A stretch of 64,000 nt of DNA from Colius striatus (lineage: Eukaryota; Chordata; Aves; Coliiformes; Coliidae): contig NC_084763.1 of assembly GCF_028858725.1 (NCBI RefSeq), positions 51,282,152 to 51,346,151 on the forward strand, written 5' to 3'. Positions 1 to 13,590 of this stretch are shown piece after piece; the stretch's first letter is position 1; each line of letters starts with the position of its first letter. The translations under genes were made by a program, and so were the position numbers. Below the pieces are notes generated by a model. That model did no database searches, was not told where the DNA came from, and was given only the letters and a program-made list of their open reading frames with translations.

Positions 1-1946
1 GGCTGCCTAGAATTGATCAGCCAGAGCATGGAGGAGCTTGAGGTGGGAAATGTGTCCCCAAAGAACCACTGAGCATCTTTAAGGCACCAGATCTTGGATT
101 CAATGGAAATGGCTTAATAGAGTAGCTGTTTCCCAGAGCTGCAAAACACCAAGATAACACAAATATCAGCTGTCTGAGTTTAGGTTGCTGTGGATGAGGG
201 CACTGCCTTTGCTTATTATACAGATATTGTAGGATTTACACCCATTTGAGGATAAGCAAGTTTAGAAATGCTGTGTATTTGAAAATGCATTATGGGAGGG
301 GTGCAGGATGCAAAGAAGAAGAGGGTCCTCAAGCAGTCAGCCAGACCACTAAGTTCCATCCCCTGCTGTCATATGACCCAGATTGTATCACCCCCTCCAG
401 ATGCTGGACACTTCTCTTTGACATAATAGCAATGTGTTTTCTCTGTGACTAGCTTGAAGGAATTATTGCAAAATCTGTGTCTAATAGGGGAGAAACTTTC
501 TGACTTAACTATACTATATGTTCTTTGCATGCTGGCTTGTGGGTTGATACTGTCTGTTTAATAGATGAGTCGCTTCTTCCCCAGTGTTTCCCCTGCGGTG
601 TAACAGCAGGCAGGGACAGTGGTTTGCTAGGCTCATCCTAGCAAACAGGAGAAATGAGGCAGCTCCCTATTATAATTTCTTCTTGTTGACATTGTCATCT
701 ACAAAATGTGCTGTGTTTGAAAGAGGTTGACATGCTTTAAACATCACTGCATATCGTTGCAGTATGAAGACATCATGTTGGGGCTCTGCTTTGGTCAGAC
801 TTTTCCCTTGTGGGACACTTTCTACTGTTCATTTGAGTCCTGTGTAGAATCCATCCCCATTAGAATCCCACTGTAGAGCCTCGTGACTATGCCTTCCCCT
901 TTGAGAACAGCACCTGAGCCATCTGTCTTTAAAGGGATGCAGTGACTCCATCCCAGTGAGGTGTTGCCTTGTCATTGCACCTGAGGGAGGATTGCACTGT
1001 GGCAGCAGGCAGGTGCAAAACAGGGCAGTCTGTCTAGAGAGGCACCAAGGATTGGCACAAGTTTTTATTGTTCCTATTCTGTAAAGCTCCCCAAAGGCTC
1101 AAGGACATTCTTTAAATTCCTTTCTCACAGCCTGTTGTTCCATAGCCCAGAAATAGCTCCTCTTCAAACACAATGCCCCAAGCAATGAGCCAAGAGTGAA
1201 AATGCTTCAGTTTTTGAACCCCTTATTGTATTTGCAGAAGCCAAAAGCTTCAGTGCTCTGTTCAGCTTTAAATTAAAAAAAGAAATAAATCAACAAATGC
1301 TTTCTCATTCCTGAGATTCCTATGAAACAGGACCGTTTCCCTCAATCATCACAAATATGCCTACAGAGCACAAGAGGCTGTGAAAATAGCAAGGATGAGC
1401 TGGGCTGCGGCAGCTCTGCTGCTTCATGAAGTCGGCTTGGAGATAATGGCCAGGGTTTTCACATGCAGATACCTAAATATAGAACTGTGCATACTCACCA
1501 TGCCTGAATTGCCAGAAGTCTCTATGTTCAGAGCTGGAACATGATCAACAATGTCTAAAAAAATGCCCTGTGATGTCTAATTTTGGGGACCAAAAAGCAA
1601 ATTTACTTCAGAAGACAAGTTACTTATGGAAATATTGAGATATATTTTATTTCACGCGTCATTCAAAGGATTACTTTGTTCCATGACTGTGAAGGCAAGA
1701 CCAGGGAGCAGTGACCTGAGCTTTCTTAGTACTAATGTTCTACAATACTATTTTATAAATATTATACCAAGCCATGCCAGTAATATCCTGGTTATCCCAT
1801 CCTGTTCATTCAGCACCTCCTCACAGCAACACAGAGTCAATTTTCTGGCTTTAGGGCAAAGCAATGTTTTTGGAGAAAGCAATTTCCAAAGGGAGAGAAA
1901 AACATTTTGCCTTCTCAACAATTTCCACCCCCCTTCCCCCACTAAG

Positions 1947-1948
<2 letters not shown>

Positions 1949-2003
<55 letters not shown>
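1949..2003. repeat. (AC)n microsatellite
   Basis: About 27 uninterrupted AC units following a C-rich stretch. It produces spurious Thr-His and Cys-Val frames on both strands. Confidence 0.98.
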
Positions 2004-2006
<3 letters not shown>

Positions 2007-4665
2007 CGCCCTTGGGCCAGCACTTGGGAAAGGCAGCACTCTTGAGCTCCGTGCCACTCCTTAGCATTCTTAGGAGTAATTTGATGTCATCAGATAATAA
2101 TCCATGGGTTAAAATATCAACTTGCCCCTGGGATCTAGAAACACTGGCTAGTCTTTTTTATCCCGCCACATCTGACCCTGCTGTAACACAACTAACTTTT
2201 CCCATTAAACAGCCCTTAGTATCGGGGATGGTTATTTAGTCTCTAACTGTGCCTTACTCTGAAGCGTGTCATTCCCTTTCCACATGGGAGTATTCCTTTT
2301 AAGTGATATGACCTGTGTGATTAGTTTCAGGACATGTGAAATTGCTGCAGTAGACAAGTGTCTCCAGGAGAAAAGCCCTCCCCTTCCCTGCTTCACTGCC
2401 AAAGACCTCTGCAGTCCACTCATGCTGGAGCATGCTGAGAGACCTCAGATGAATTGTGCTCATTTTGGGGATAGCTGCTATAAATGTTAAGTGGACTGTG
2501 AGGCTGGGGATATCCTGCAGAAAGCAGCCGTGGTAATAAGTCATGATAAAACTATGAGAAATGCCTCACAGTTTGCCAGCTTATGTGTCTTGGCAGAGGA
2601 AATAAGCACGAGGAACAAAAAACTAACCTCCAGTCTGGTCACTCCCACATAAATTTCTTGCATTGACAGGACGTGGTTGAAGGTGCAACTAGGTCTCGTG
2701 ATTGTTTGGCTCCCTGTCCCTGGACATGGTCCCAACCTCTGTAGTCCACTGAAATGTGGACTGAGAACTCAGAAGCTGACATTCCAACTCCACTTTGCTT
2801 AAAACACAGCATCTGCCACCCATGCTCAGGAGGCCACGTCCCTCCCACTGCCCGCGGGCAGAGGCCTGTGCCTTCCCCAGGCCTCGGCTCCCCTGAGCCC
2901 CAGCACTGCTGCATGGCCATGGACCACTGCATGGAGGAGCTTGTTTGGCTCCTGGACTGGCTCTGTCTCCTATGACTTGTTGGTTTAAGATGAAGCTGTC
3001 TCTCAAGTTCTCCTCTGATTTTAGGACATAAAAGCATTTGTTTTCCAACTTGATCCTTTGCTTTGACAGTTTGACCAGATATTCAATCAAATGCAAGATC
3101 AAACATGACATTTTTCTTCCATCTGTGGGAGGTAGATCCAGCCTTTTCCAAACATCTTGCTACTTTCATTTAATCGTTCACTCATATAACTTTCAGGACA
3201 CAAAAATGAGCAGGAGTTGTGAAAGATGTGGCCCCTAAAGACTTGAGGAAGACTTTCATCTGGTATCAATGGCATTTCTTCAGCTGGACAGTGGAGTGTT
3301 GCAGCTGTTGAACAACCAACCCTTGTGGTACCTGTACCATGGGGACCTGGCACAATGTGCCCAGGCTGGAGAGAGAGGCAGTGGAGGCATCCTCACCACA
3401 GGAACCCAGAGTTGAGACAAACCCAGGCTCATCATTCTTTGAAGGAACACCAGAAACTACTCCTAATAAAGAAAACTGGATGCACCTTAATGCACTTTGC
3501 AACATTAAACCCATAGACATGAGAAAACTGCAGGTCCTTTTATAAGCAGCAGGACAGAGAGAAGCTCCATAAAGACTGTTGGGCACTTCCCTGCTGCTGA
3601 ACCACATTACTCAGGACGTGACCTTTGGCTGCAGCGATGGGGATCTGTCACATATCTAATCACACATTCATCAGTAGTGCACACAAGGGTGGTTTTGGTT
3701 TAACATCTGTAACTATTTCTGCCTCCTGCTCCCAAACTGTACCTGGTAATACCCCAATCTAAGAGCCAAGTAAGGACTCAGATTTGTTTATAAAAAGATA
3801 TTAAGGAACTGGAGAGAAAAGATATAGTTTCACCTTTTGGGGGATAAAATCTAATATAAGACAATCTAACCTTTCAAGTAAGATTTCTCTAGTACAGCAG
3901 TCAGAAGCAAATCAGGCTTATAGACATAAAGCCTCAGCTGTACCCAAAGGGGAAAGTGATGCTGGCAACTATTTGATTATCAGTTCAGGAAAGGGAATCC
4001 CCTCCAGGCCAGCATGGAAATGATGGGTGAAGAGAGAGTATCTTTGCTGTGGTGATATTAATAGCTCATTTGCAAATTTTTACCCAAATCTATTCATCTA
4101 TTCACTTCAAAAGCTCAGCTTGGGGACCAAGAGAGAGATTTTTCAACAAAACATTAGTCTCAATTAACTAAATGTAACTAAGATAAATGAGATTAAAAAA
4201 AAAGAAGTAGATAGAACTGGTGAGGCCATTAAATCTGTAATGGGAAGATGCTGAAACTTGGAAGGCACCCGAATATAATCCTGCAATAATCCCAAGGCAG
4301 AGTCAGGAATGGCTATGGGGGCCACCCTAGGCAGGAGAGGCTGAGCAGACAGATGGTATTGACACAGACAGTCAAATAACAGCAAACACTGCACACTAAG
4401 GTGGGAGAGAATTTTAATGAGCATTTTCAGTCTCATACATGCTATGAAAAAAGGACCTGGCGTTATTGCCAATGACAGTGTCCTCCAGATTAGACTAAAC
4501 TGCAACATCCTCAAGGGAGGATGAAAAGAGACAGAAATAGAGTTTCTATCTTTCTTTGATCTTGATATATTAACAGTAATGGGTGCAAAGGGCCATGTTG
4601 GAGCCAAAGGAGCAAGGTGAAAAATAAAAACCAAAATAAAATAAATGTAAAAACAAAACAAAAAT

Positions 4666-4722
4666 AATAGAATAGAATAGAATAGAATAGAATAGAATAG
4701 AATAGAATAGAATAGAATAGAA
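4666..4722. repeat. (AATAG)n microsatellite
   Basis: Eleven perfect AATAG pentamers at the end of an A-rich tract (AAAATAAA-type). The preceding A-rich run may have seeded it. Confidence 0.97.
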
Positions 4723-7700
4723 CCACATTAAAATTACATTAACTGATTCTAAGGCATTAATCCAAAAATTTTATGAACACTTATAATAGGACTTGCACCC
4801 TCAGGTAAACAGTAACTTATTTAGCCAATAGTGCCCCTTTAAAAGACTGTTTTCTGATCATCAGAAGGTTCAGAAGGATCAACATCCCAATTCTCTGAGG
4901 CAATGCAAATGTATAAAAGCAAGCAATATCTTGTGCAATGACAGGTTCTGCCCTCAGAAACATCATGGAAGAGCTGACGTGTACAGTAATGGCAAGAGGG
5001 ATAAAATGCTCTTCAGGCATCAGGGGGCATCAAAAAGCTCAGCTGTCTTCTGCAAAATATCTGAAATATGTTATTAGCCCAGGGTGACTGAGTCAGATGC
5101 TTCCCCCAGGAGCCATTCCAGCCCGGCCGGACTGGGGGCAGGGGGCCGCCAGATGGTTGCTGGGGATGCCTTTCTGTCTGGAAAACTGGGGATGAAAAGA
5201 GCGTGTCCATGAGCACAGCTGATCTCTTAATGACAGCCTCACCCCCAGGGCCCCCCAGCCCAGTGTGCCCCGGGAGCTCTATCACCAGGGCAGTGTCAGG
5301 CCAGAGCTGTCTCCCCTCTCCCAAGCCGTGAACAGGCTGCCACCAAGCCTTTGTGACCTCCATCCTGCTCCAGGCTGCCAAAATGTGATGTGGCCAGCCA
5401 GCAAACATCCTGGAAAAGCCTACTAATACTCTTGCAAGGCTGAAAGAGCAACCTGCATGTTGTTCCCCTAGCTCTGCACCACGAAGTGCCTGGCAGGCCC
5501 TCCAGCAAAGCAGCATTTTTAGCTTTTGAAGCAATTGTGCTGCCACGCTATTGTGGGCTCGGCCCCCTCGTGAGAGCAATTTGCAGCGGAGCTGCAGAGC
5601 CAGGGAAGGCTGGATTGCTTCAGCTGGCACTGCCACGGCTTCTTAAAACGACAGCTCCTCTCTCCACTCTCCCGTTCATTGCCACTTGATCTCAGTTGTT
5701 ATTTCTAAACAGCTTCTTATAAATCTCTCAAGAAACCCCAAAACTGAGCATAGTGGAGACCTAGACACGTATGGTGTTTGTATGAAGATAAACAAGTGCC
5801 CGTTGAACCGCAGATCGCTCTATGTGGTGCTGATTGTGCAACCTCGCTGCTATTCACGTGGCTCCAAATGTAGGTCTTCAGCAACCCTGAGCCAGCACTT
5901 GTGGCCAAGGCCACCCTGAGTGGTACCTGGACATGGGGCAGACAAATTCCTCCTTTCAAACTTTGCTAGCAAAATAATCAGGAACTGGAACACTTGAAAG
6001 CAACTAAATGTTTGAAATACGCAAACCCTTTGTTTGCCACAGGCTTGTGAGTAGCGACATTTTTCCACCTATGTAGAGAGGTTATCATTTATTTGAAAAC
6101 ATAAGGCAAGTCTTTTACAGAAAAGGCTTTAAACTATTGGTTTTTTTCCTTTTCTTTTTCCCTAGGCAGAGATAAAAATCTGCAGTGTTTCCTATATCAA
6201 TGGATTCCTTCAGACTTTCACTTAAAATCAGGAAGGTACAATTTTGCCTCGGTAGATTATTTCTATTCTTTATTTGTGGATTTTCCTGTAAACAAGACTG
6301 ACTGCTTAATGGAAAGTTGTTTTCTGTGTTTCCCAAATAAGAAAGTAGTAGCTGTCCCAGAGGCAGACATGAATAATTGCTTGGTAACAGCCGGTGCAGG
6401 GCTTTGCATTTCACCATGAACCTATTCCCTACTCGGATCCTAATTAGCTATTGCCAAAAGGAAAAGGGAGACTTGCAGAGCTGCTCGGCCATTCTCGTTC
6501 CCAGTGATCTGCCAGGTGTTTCCTTGTACCTCCCAGTCTCAGACCAGCCATGACTTGACTTCAAAACCTTCCTCAGCATGTTTGGACTCTACCTCTGTGA
6601 TGGGATTTAAAACCACCACGTTGCATTTTTCCTGTCTCTGGAGCAAAATCCTCAACCCCCACTGAGCAAGGCTGAGCAACTCCAGTTTGGCAAGGGGGTT
6701 CCTGGTTAATCAGCAAGCAGTGGGGTTAATCAGTGCTGCTGGAGAGGCCCTGAGCCAAAACTTTGGTCACTGTATTTTCAGTGAAATGTAAGGGAGAAGT
6801 AGATGGAACAAACAGACATGAGACTCCACTCTCTCCTCTGTGAAAATTATCCTCACCCACCCAGGACTGTCATGCCAGGTTGATCTGCCTTTGAAACTTT
6901 AGTAAATCAGGAGTTTAGATCAAATCTTTCTCTGCTGGGTTCTAATACAATATTTTCTATAAGAGACTTGAAAGTGAGGATCCAGCTTATAGGACTACAT
7001 AAATACACTTATGCTCAGAGCAGGTATTAGGAGGAAGTTTCAGGAGGAAATTATCTGTAACGATGTCATTAAATAGGTTATTATGGAGGGTGTACATAGG
7101 GAAACTGAGCTAAGGCTGCCTGGGAAGTTATGACTTGGTTATTTCCTAGCAGCTGAATGTTTGACCTTGGAACTGCAGCATTTCTTTACCCAACTTTTCA
7201 TGTGTCACATTAACAGGGAACTTCAGTAGCTTCAGACACAGACTTGACAAGTATCTCCAGTGACCATGTGCCTTGTTGTCTTTCAGCTTCATTACACACT
7301 GCAAGCACGAGGGAGATGGAAAGAGTGAATGAGGATTTTAATTACTTCAGAAAGAACGATGTTCAAGTTTATACGGAACCACTCAGCTGGCTTTTAGCCT
7401 GTGTAAAACAATAATGAAAGAGTTAAGAGGGAAGTCATGGGTAATTATTTTAAAGTTAATAAATGTTTAATTAATGTCCAGTCTGTGTTTTGCAATAGTC
7501 CAGTTTTGCTCCCAATGAACTTCATGGTACTTTTGTGATTCACTTGAAATGAATTAGGATCCAGAGCTATCATAAAGTAAAATCCAGCTCAACCTTTTAT
7601 TCTGAAATTCCAGGATCTTCTTCAAAGATGCACAGATAGTGCTGTTACTTCCATTGTACAAATGTAGATGTTGATATTATAGAATCATCCAGATGGCCAG

Positions 7701-10264
7701 GTGATGGACAAGAAAAGAACAATTCATAGCCTGATTATATAAATGAGCTTCAATGAAGCTACAGATTAGATTTGCCATGGCTAACTTATCACTTGTATTA
7801 TTGAAAGGGAAGTTCAGCTGCTTCTAGCAATACATTTTTAAATGTGATTTTGAAGCTTTATTCCAAATATTTATTCCAAAATAAAATATTACCTTATCTT
7901 TTAACCATTAGGTATCCATTTCCACCTTCTCTAAACACCCAGGTCAGCCCAAGGGCTCTCAGACGGGCAGGTGAAACCTGGCTGTGGTCCCACAGCATAG
8001 GGAGAGGGCACAGGGCCAGAGGCAGTGGTGGCAGCAGGACCCAGGGCTGTGGCACCAAGGTTCCCCAGGCCTGCATTGACCACATGCTGTGGGGGCTGCG
8101 TTTGTGCTGCTGCTGCTGCAAATGTCTCTATGAGTGGCATACAGCCTCTCCTGGACCTTCAAGTCAGGCTTGGCATCTGCAAGTTTGTGAAAGTCTCAAT
8201 GAATTAGGAGTGAATCCCCTCCGTTTTCTCTCAAAGTGCCTGGCAAACAGGAAGGTCACTCACTGCAGCATCTTCCAACAGCCTCCCAGCTACTGTTAGT
8301 GGGGCCTTTGTCCCATCAGGGCACCTGAACCAGCAGTTTGGATTTAGGCACCTCCCAAGCCCTCTAAACCCACTGATACTACCCTTGCACAGGCTGTCTA
8401 AAGCTATATTTGCTTTATGTCATTGTTCTGGATTCCCAACTGAACACTGTTTAGACCTCTTGGGGCATAAAGGCATTCAGACTCTTTCTGAGGCAGGGAG
8501 CAGGTTACTAGTAGTTATTCTGTTACTAGGGATTGCTGATTTTGTCTCACAGCAGTGAGTTATTTCCCCTTTGTCTGATATCTCAAAGTGTTTCTTTTGG
8601 AAGCTGTGCATTCAAAGACTCAGCAAACTGAAAATTAGCAGTGAGACTATTATTTTTATTTTAATGATAAAAGCAACCAGCATTTCCAAAAATACTCTTC
8701 TCATTTATGTATCAATCACAAGGCAGAAACTACTTTTGAATTATCATTGCTTGTAGGAAACTGCCTTTACTTTACAGATACCAGAACAAAGTGCTTATTT
8801 TTTGTTATCAGGAAAGAAAAACTCCTATGTCCTTCAGCCTGCTTATGCTTCAAAGCCCATTTGAAGCAAAACAGCAGCTGTAGCAATTTCTCCCAGTTAG
8901 TTGAAAACACTGATGATGAACTGCAGATATATGCCCCCAGATCTCTGCCCCTTCTCCCAAAGTCAATCTCTGGGGCTAGGTCAAACACAAACAGAGCTGC
9001 CCAGGGCCACCTGCTCATACTACATCAAATGTTCTCCAAGCCCAGACACGGCTGGAAATTTAGTGAATTCTGGTTCAGAGGAGGCAGCTGAAGACAGTGG
9101 GGTCTGATGGAACAGCCCACAGAAGAGGATTCTTTCTTTTCTGGTTGTTAGAATGCTGCAAATCTCTCTCCTGCTTTGCCAATGCCCTAAAGCCAATGCT
9201 GCTGTGCACCATTGCAACTGCCCTTCTGGCCTCAGCTCACCCCAAACCTGGACTGATCTGCTACTGCAGCTTGGGCAGCAGCAACTGCTGCAGGGCAGGT
9301 GCTAGCGGTGGGACTCCAGAGCCTTTCCTGAGCCTTTGCCCCTTTCTTCTATACAAGGTCCTGCTTCTCTGGGTTCCTGAGTGATTTCATCAGGTTAATT
9401 CACAGGAAACATTTTCCCACTGTATCACACCTTGTAGCTTTGGAGACCTCTGACCAATATCACGTCTCACTGACACTTTGCAGTTACATTTGTTTATTTT
9501 CTTGTACGGCTGCAGAGGGAAAATCCTCCAAGACCAAAGTTTATAGGCTAAATTCAGGACACATCTTTTTCCTTGATAAACAGCTTTCCAACATAACTGC
9601 CTAATCTCTTCCCAGATCAAAAATGTTCCTTTTTACAGCTACTTTTTGTTTCCTGCATTTTGCCCAATTACCAAACTAACGAGCCAACTTTCCACTTACT
9701 CCCTTACTCTTCATCACAGACATTGTACTTCGATCTGAAATTGTGCCAAGTGCTCTAAAAAGCTATTGCACTGCCCTTGTACACCGTAGCATTAATATCT
9801 TCAAACAATTCCACCACATTAATGAGTTATGACTTTTCTTCCTAATGCTACACTCCCTTTCCCACCTCCCGCCCCTGGGTCAGTTTCCCATCACTTGTTT
9901 ATTCCTCTCTTTAGTTAAGAATATACTGAAGGAATTTCTTAACCACTTCAAGCACAAATTCTTATCTTTAATTTCCCTGCATCTTTTTTTTTCCAGCCTT
10001 TAAGATTTTTCTTTACATATCAGTTGGCAAGTAACAAGCACTGTTCATGCATTTGGAATTACAGCTGAAATCCACACATGTCATGATGTACTGTAACAAG
10101 AATGTATCAAGTGGTCTGACTGAAACCAGTGAATCAAATCTAACTTTCCCTATATGCCAAAATGGACACTTTAAGCAAAACCCAACATAAATCCCATGTC
10201 AAACCCAGACCTCAAAACTGACAGTTCAGGAGCTGCTAAATTGCCAAGCATTTTGTGTTTGCAT

Positions 10265-10426
10265 TTGCCCAGAGGGGTTGTGGAGTCTCCTTCCTTGGAG
10301 ATCTTCAAGACCCACCTGAACATGTTCCCATGCGACCTGATCTAGGTGGAGTTGCTTCAGCAGGGGGGTTGGACTAGATGATCTCTAAAGGTCCCTTCCA
10401 ACCCCTACCATTCTATGATTCTATGA
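10265..10426 (+). mobile_element. CR1 LINE 3' end
   Basis: It carries the typical CR1 tail: GAGGGGTTGTGGAGTCTCC, GGGGGGTTGGACTAGATGAT, GGTCCCTTCCAACCCCTACC and two terminal ATTCTATG 8-mers. It is 5'-truncated, as is usual for CR1. Confidence 0.95.
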
Positions 10427-10854
10427 AACCAACCACCCCAAAATGAAAATTAGTGAAACCAAAGTGTACTTGTAGTCCAGCTTAAAGTATCCAGGCTTTT
10501 AGCCCAATACCCTTCTGCTTGCTTGATCACTTGCCTTGAGAGGTGACAGGAAGAGACTGGCAACAAGGCATGCAGGGACAAGGAGAGACAGAATCCCTTT
10601 TAAGGTCTGAGAAGCTGTAGAGCACATGCCAGACGGTACATATATTCCTTACATGTCTGGCCCAAGTGAAAATCAACACAAGTTCAACAAGGCTTTGATG
10701 CATCCAAACAACATCTATTTATAAGCATTGTACATCCAACAAAGTTAAGCTTGCAAAGGCTACTAGGCACTCCCCAAATGGGATGGTTTCTTTAATCAGA
10801 GGGCTCCAAAAGCAGCAGAGAGTCTATTTGTGCCATATATGATATTCCATTTAT

Positions 10855-11310
10855 GAAGCAGGTTCACCTAGATCAGGTCACAAAGGAACATGTCCAGGAG
10901 GGTCTTGAAGACCTCCAAGGAAGGAGACTCCACAACCCCTCTGGGCAGCCTGTGCCAGGACTCCCTCACCTCAACAGTGAAATAGGTTTTTCTTATATTT
11001 AAGTGGAACTTTTTGTGTTCCAGCTTCATCCCATTATCCCTTGTCCTGTTGCTAGCTACTATAGAAAAAAGGGATGTCCCAACCTTCTGACACCCACCCT
11101 TTAGATATTTGTAAATGTTAATAAGATCTCCCCTCAGTCTCCTCTTCTCCAGACTAAACAGCCCCAGTTCCCGCAGCCTTTCCTCGTATGAAAGATGTTC
11201 CAGTCCCCTGATCATCTTGGTGGCCCTGCACTGGCCTCTCTCCAGCACTTTCCTGTCCCTCTTGAGCTGAGGAGCCCAGAACTGGACACAGTACTCCAGA
11301 TGAGGCCTCA
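10855..11310 (-). mobile_element. CR1 LINE, inverted 5' segment
   Basis: Antisense CR1 sequence with an intact 147-codon frame for the ORF2 C-terminus ([38 protein letters not shown], then FLCDLI and stop). It lacks the CR1 3' terminus and abuts a plus-strand CR1 tail, which suggests one insertion with a 5' inversion. Confidence 0.92.
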
Positions 11311-11431
11311 CCTGGACATGTTCCTATGCAACCTGATCTAGGTGAACCTGCTTCTGCAAGGGGGTTGGACTAGATGATCTCTAAAAGTCTCTTCCAACCC
11401 CTACCATCCTATGATTCTATGATTCTATGAC
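11311..11431 (+). mobile_element. CR1 LINE 3' end adjoining the inverted segment
   Basis: It starts CCTGGACATGTTCC and ends in tandem ATTCTATG 8-mers (about three). About 46 nt at its start are also present, inverted, at 10,855-10,900. Confidence 0.93.
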
Positions 11432-12485
11432 AAGTGGTATGTTTTTGGAGATAGCTGCTGGCTTTGGCTGTGGCAGAGCACAGAGCCACACACCAACTCT
11501 GTCTCTAGAGTTTTAGGATTCAAACAATTTCCTTGAGCGAAAGAAGCACAAATGGTAAAGGGTATCAGGAGACAATCAGGCTGATTGGAGAAGCACCACT
11601 CAGACAGGTCAGAGGGAAGAAGACAGGAGCAAATAAGGAACAGCACAGAAAAAAATGTAGAAAAGGGGGAGAGGAGAAAGAAAAGCATATTGAGATGGTT
11701 TCTGTTGCTTTCTATTAGTGTTTCAGACTGTATTTCATAAGAAAAGTACCTCAGTTGTGTTAAAATACCTCAGCAAATCAGTATATGTCCTCATAGTTGC
11801 GGAGATGCCATCTTCCAAGTCTCTGCTTGCTCCATCCGGTTCTATGGATTCCATGTCAGTATTTTGTCCACAACACCCCAGTCACTCTCACAAACTCAGC
11901 ACTTTCAGTTTTGCCTGCTTTTACTTTTCTTATCTTGCACAGTTTCAGTTTACATCACTTTCACAGCTCAGTAACAGCTCTCTTGGTGACAATGAACCAA
12001 GGTCAGGCAACGATGCTACACAAAACCAGCCAAGGGCAGGGCCAGCTGGAGCCCTGGGCCACAGGCGACGCTGCCTGCACACCCCAGGAAGATCAGGTGG
12101 TCCCTCTGCTGTATCTCACAGGGGACACGTCCCACCTAGACCTGTGGCAGATTGGTACCCACAGGGATGAGCTTCTCTTTCTACACATGACCTGAGATCC
12201 ACCAATCAAGATGACTTTCACAACAGTACTACCAGCATGACATTCAGTGCACATAGTGAACTGGAATTCATACACAACCTATATGCACAGAATTTATATA
12301 TACACATGCATATACATAAATTCTCTCACGTTTTCTCTCAAAATATACCATAAACTGAACAAGATTCCCTAGGAACCCTCATGAAGACGTCACACAGCTT
12401 CAGCTAAACAGACTGGTAAAGTGTAAATGCTCATGGTTATGTTTACAGGAATTGTTTAAGGGGTCAGAATTTCAATCTTATGCAT

Positions 12486-13590
12486 AATTGACACTGTCTC
12501 CCATAACATTCTCATAGGAAAGCTCAAGCAGAGTGGCTTGCATGAGTGGACAGTGAGGCGGATCAAGAGCTGCCTGAATGACAGAACTCAGAGGGTGATG
12601 ATCAATGGCACAGAATCGAGTTGGAGGCCTCTGGGTAGTGGAGTTCCACAGGGATCGGTTCTGGGCCAGTCTTGCTCAACATCTTCATCAATAACTTGGA
12701 TGAGGGGACAGAGTGACCCTCAGCAAGTTCCCTGATGATAACAAACTGGGAGGACTGGCTGATTCACCAGAGGCTGTGCTGCCATTCAGCAGGATCTCAA
12801 CTGGCTTGAGAGTTGGGCAGAGAGGAACCTCATGAGGTTCAACAAGGACAAGTGCAGAGTCTTGCATCTGGGGAGGAACAACCCCAGATACCTGGACAGG
12901 CTGGGGGTGACCTGCTAGAGAGCAGCTCTGCAGAGAGAGACCTGGGAGTCCTGATTGACAATAAACTAACCATGAGCCAGCAATGTGCCCTCGTGGCCAA
13001 GAAGGCCAATGGCATCCTGAGATGCATCAAGAAGAGTGTGGCCAGCAGGTCAAGGGAGGTTCTTCTGCCCCTCTCCTCTGCCCTGGTGAGGCCTCATCCA
13101 GAGTCCTGTGTCTAGCTCTGGGCTCCCCAGCTCAAGAAGGACACAGAACTTCTGGAGAGAGTCTAGCGTAGGGCCACCAAGATGATCAGGGGACTGGAAT
13201 ATCTTTCTTATGAGGAAAGGCTGTGGGAACTGGGGCTGTTTATATTTGAGCAGATCTTATCAACACTTATAAACAACTAAAAGGCCAGAGTCAAGAGGAT
13301 GGGGCCAGTCTTTTTTCTGCAGTGTCCAGTGACAGGACAGGGGTAACAAGCACAAGTTGGAAAATAGGAAGTTCCATTTGAACATGAGGAGAATCTTCTT
13401 TACTGTTCAGGTGAGGGAGCCCTGGTACAGGCTGCCCAGGGAGGGTGTGGAATCTCCTTCTCTGGAGGTTTCCAAATCCACCTGGAAGTGTTCTTATGTG
13501 ACCTGATCTATGTGAATCTGCTTTGGAGGGGATTGAACTAGATGACCTCTAGAGGTCCCTTCCAACCCCCACTATTCTGTGATCCTGTGA
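12486..13590 (+). mobile_element. CR1 LINE, 1.1 kb copy with RT remnant
   Basis: It begins inside the reverse transcriptase: frames read DTVSHNIL, CLNDRTQRVMINGT and GVPQGSVLG, which are diagnostic CR1/LINE RT motifs. It continues through the ORF2 C-terminus to a diverged 3' tail ending TATTCTGTGATCCTGTGA. Several frameshifts and stops make it a dead copy. Confidence 0.95.

Larger units (their letters stand above)
1..10264. other. intergenic, no gene recognised
   Basis: No frame here has recognisable protein family content, splice structure or codon pattern. It contains an (AC)n and an (AATAG)n repeat and a GC-rich patch around 5,030-5,680. By human synteny this flank lies between THNSL1 and GPR158. 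Confidence 0.7.

Noticed and set aside
1626-2064. Open frames with long His-Thr or Cys-Val runs on both strands
   Set aside because: They are translations of the (AC)n microsatellite and have no other coding signal.
4164-4661. 165-codon minus-strand hydrophobic frame
   Set aside because: It starts in an A-rich/pentamer tract and shows no family motif, splice context or start context; probably chance.
11718-12195. 150- and 132-codon overlapping plus-strand frames
   Set aside because: Two overlapping frames of similar length with no recognisable protein content, lying between CR1 copies.
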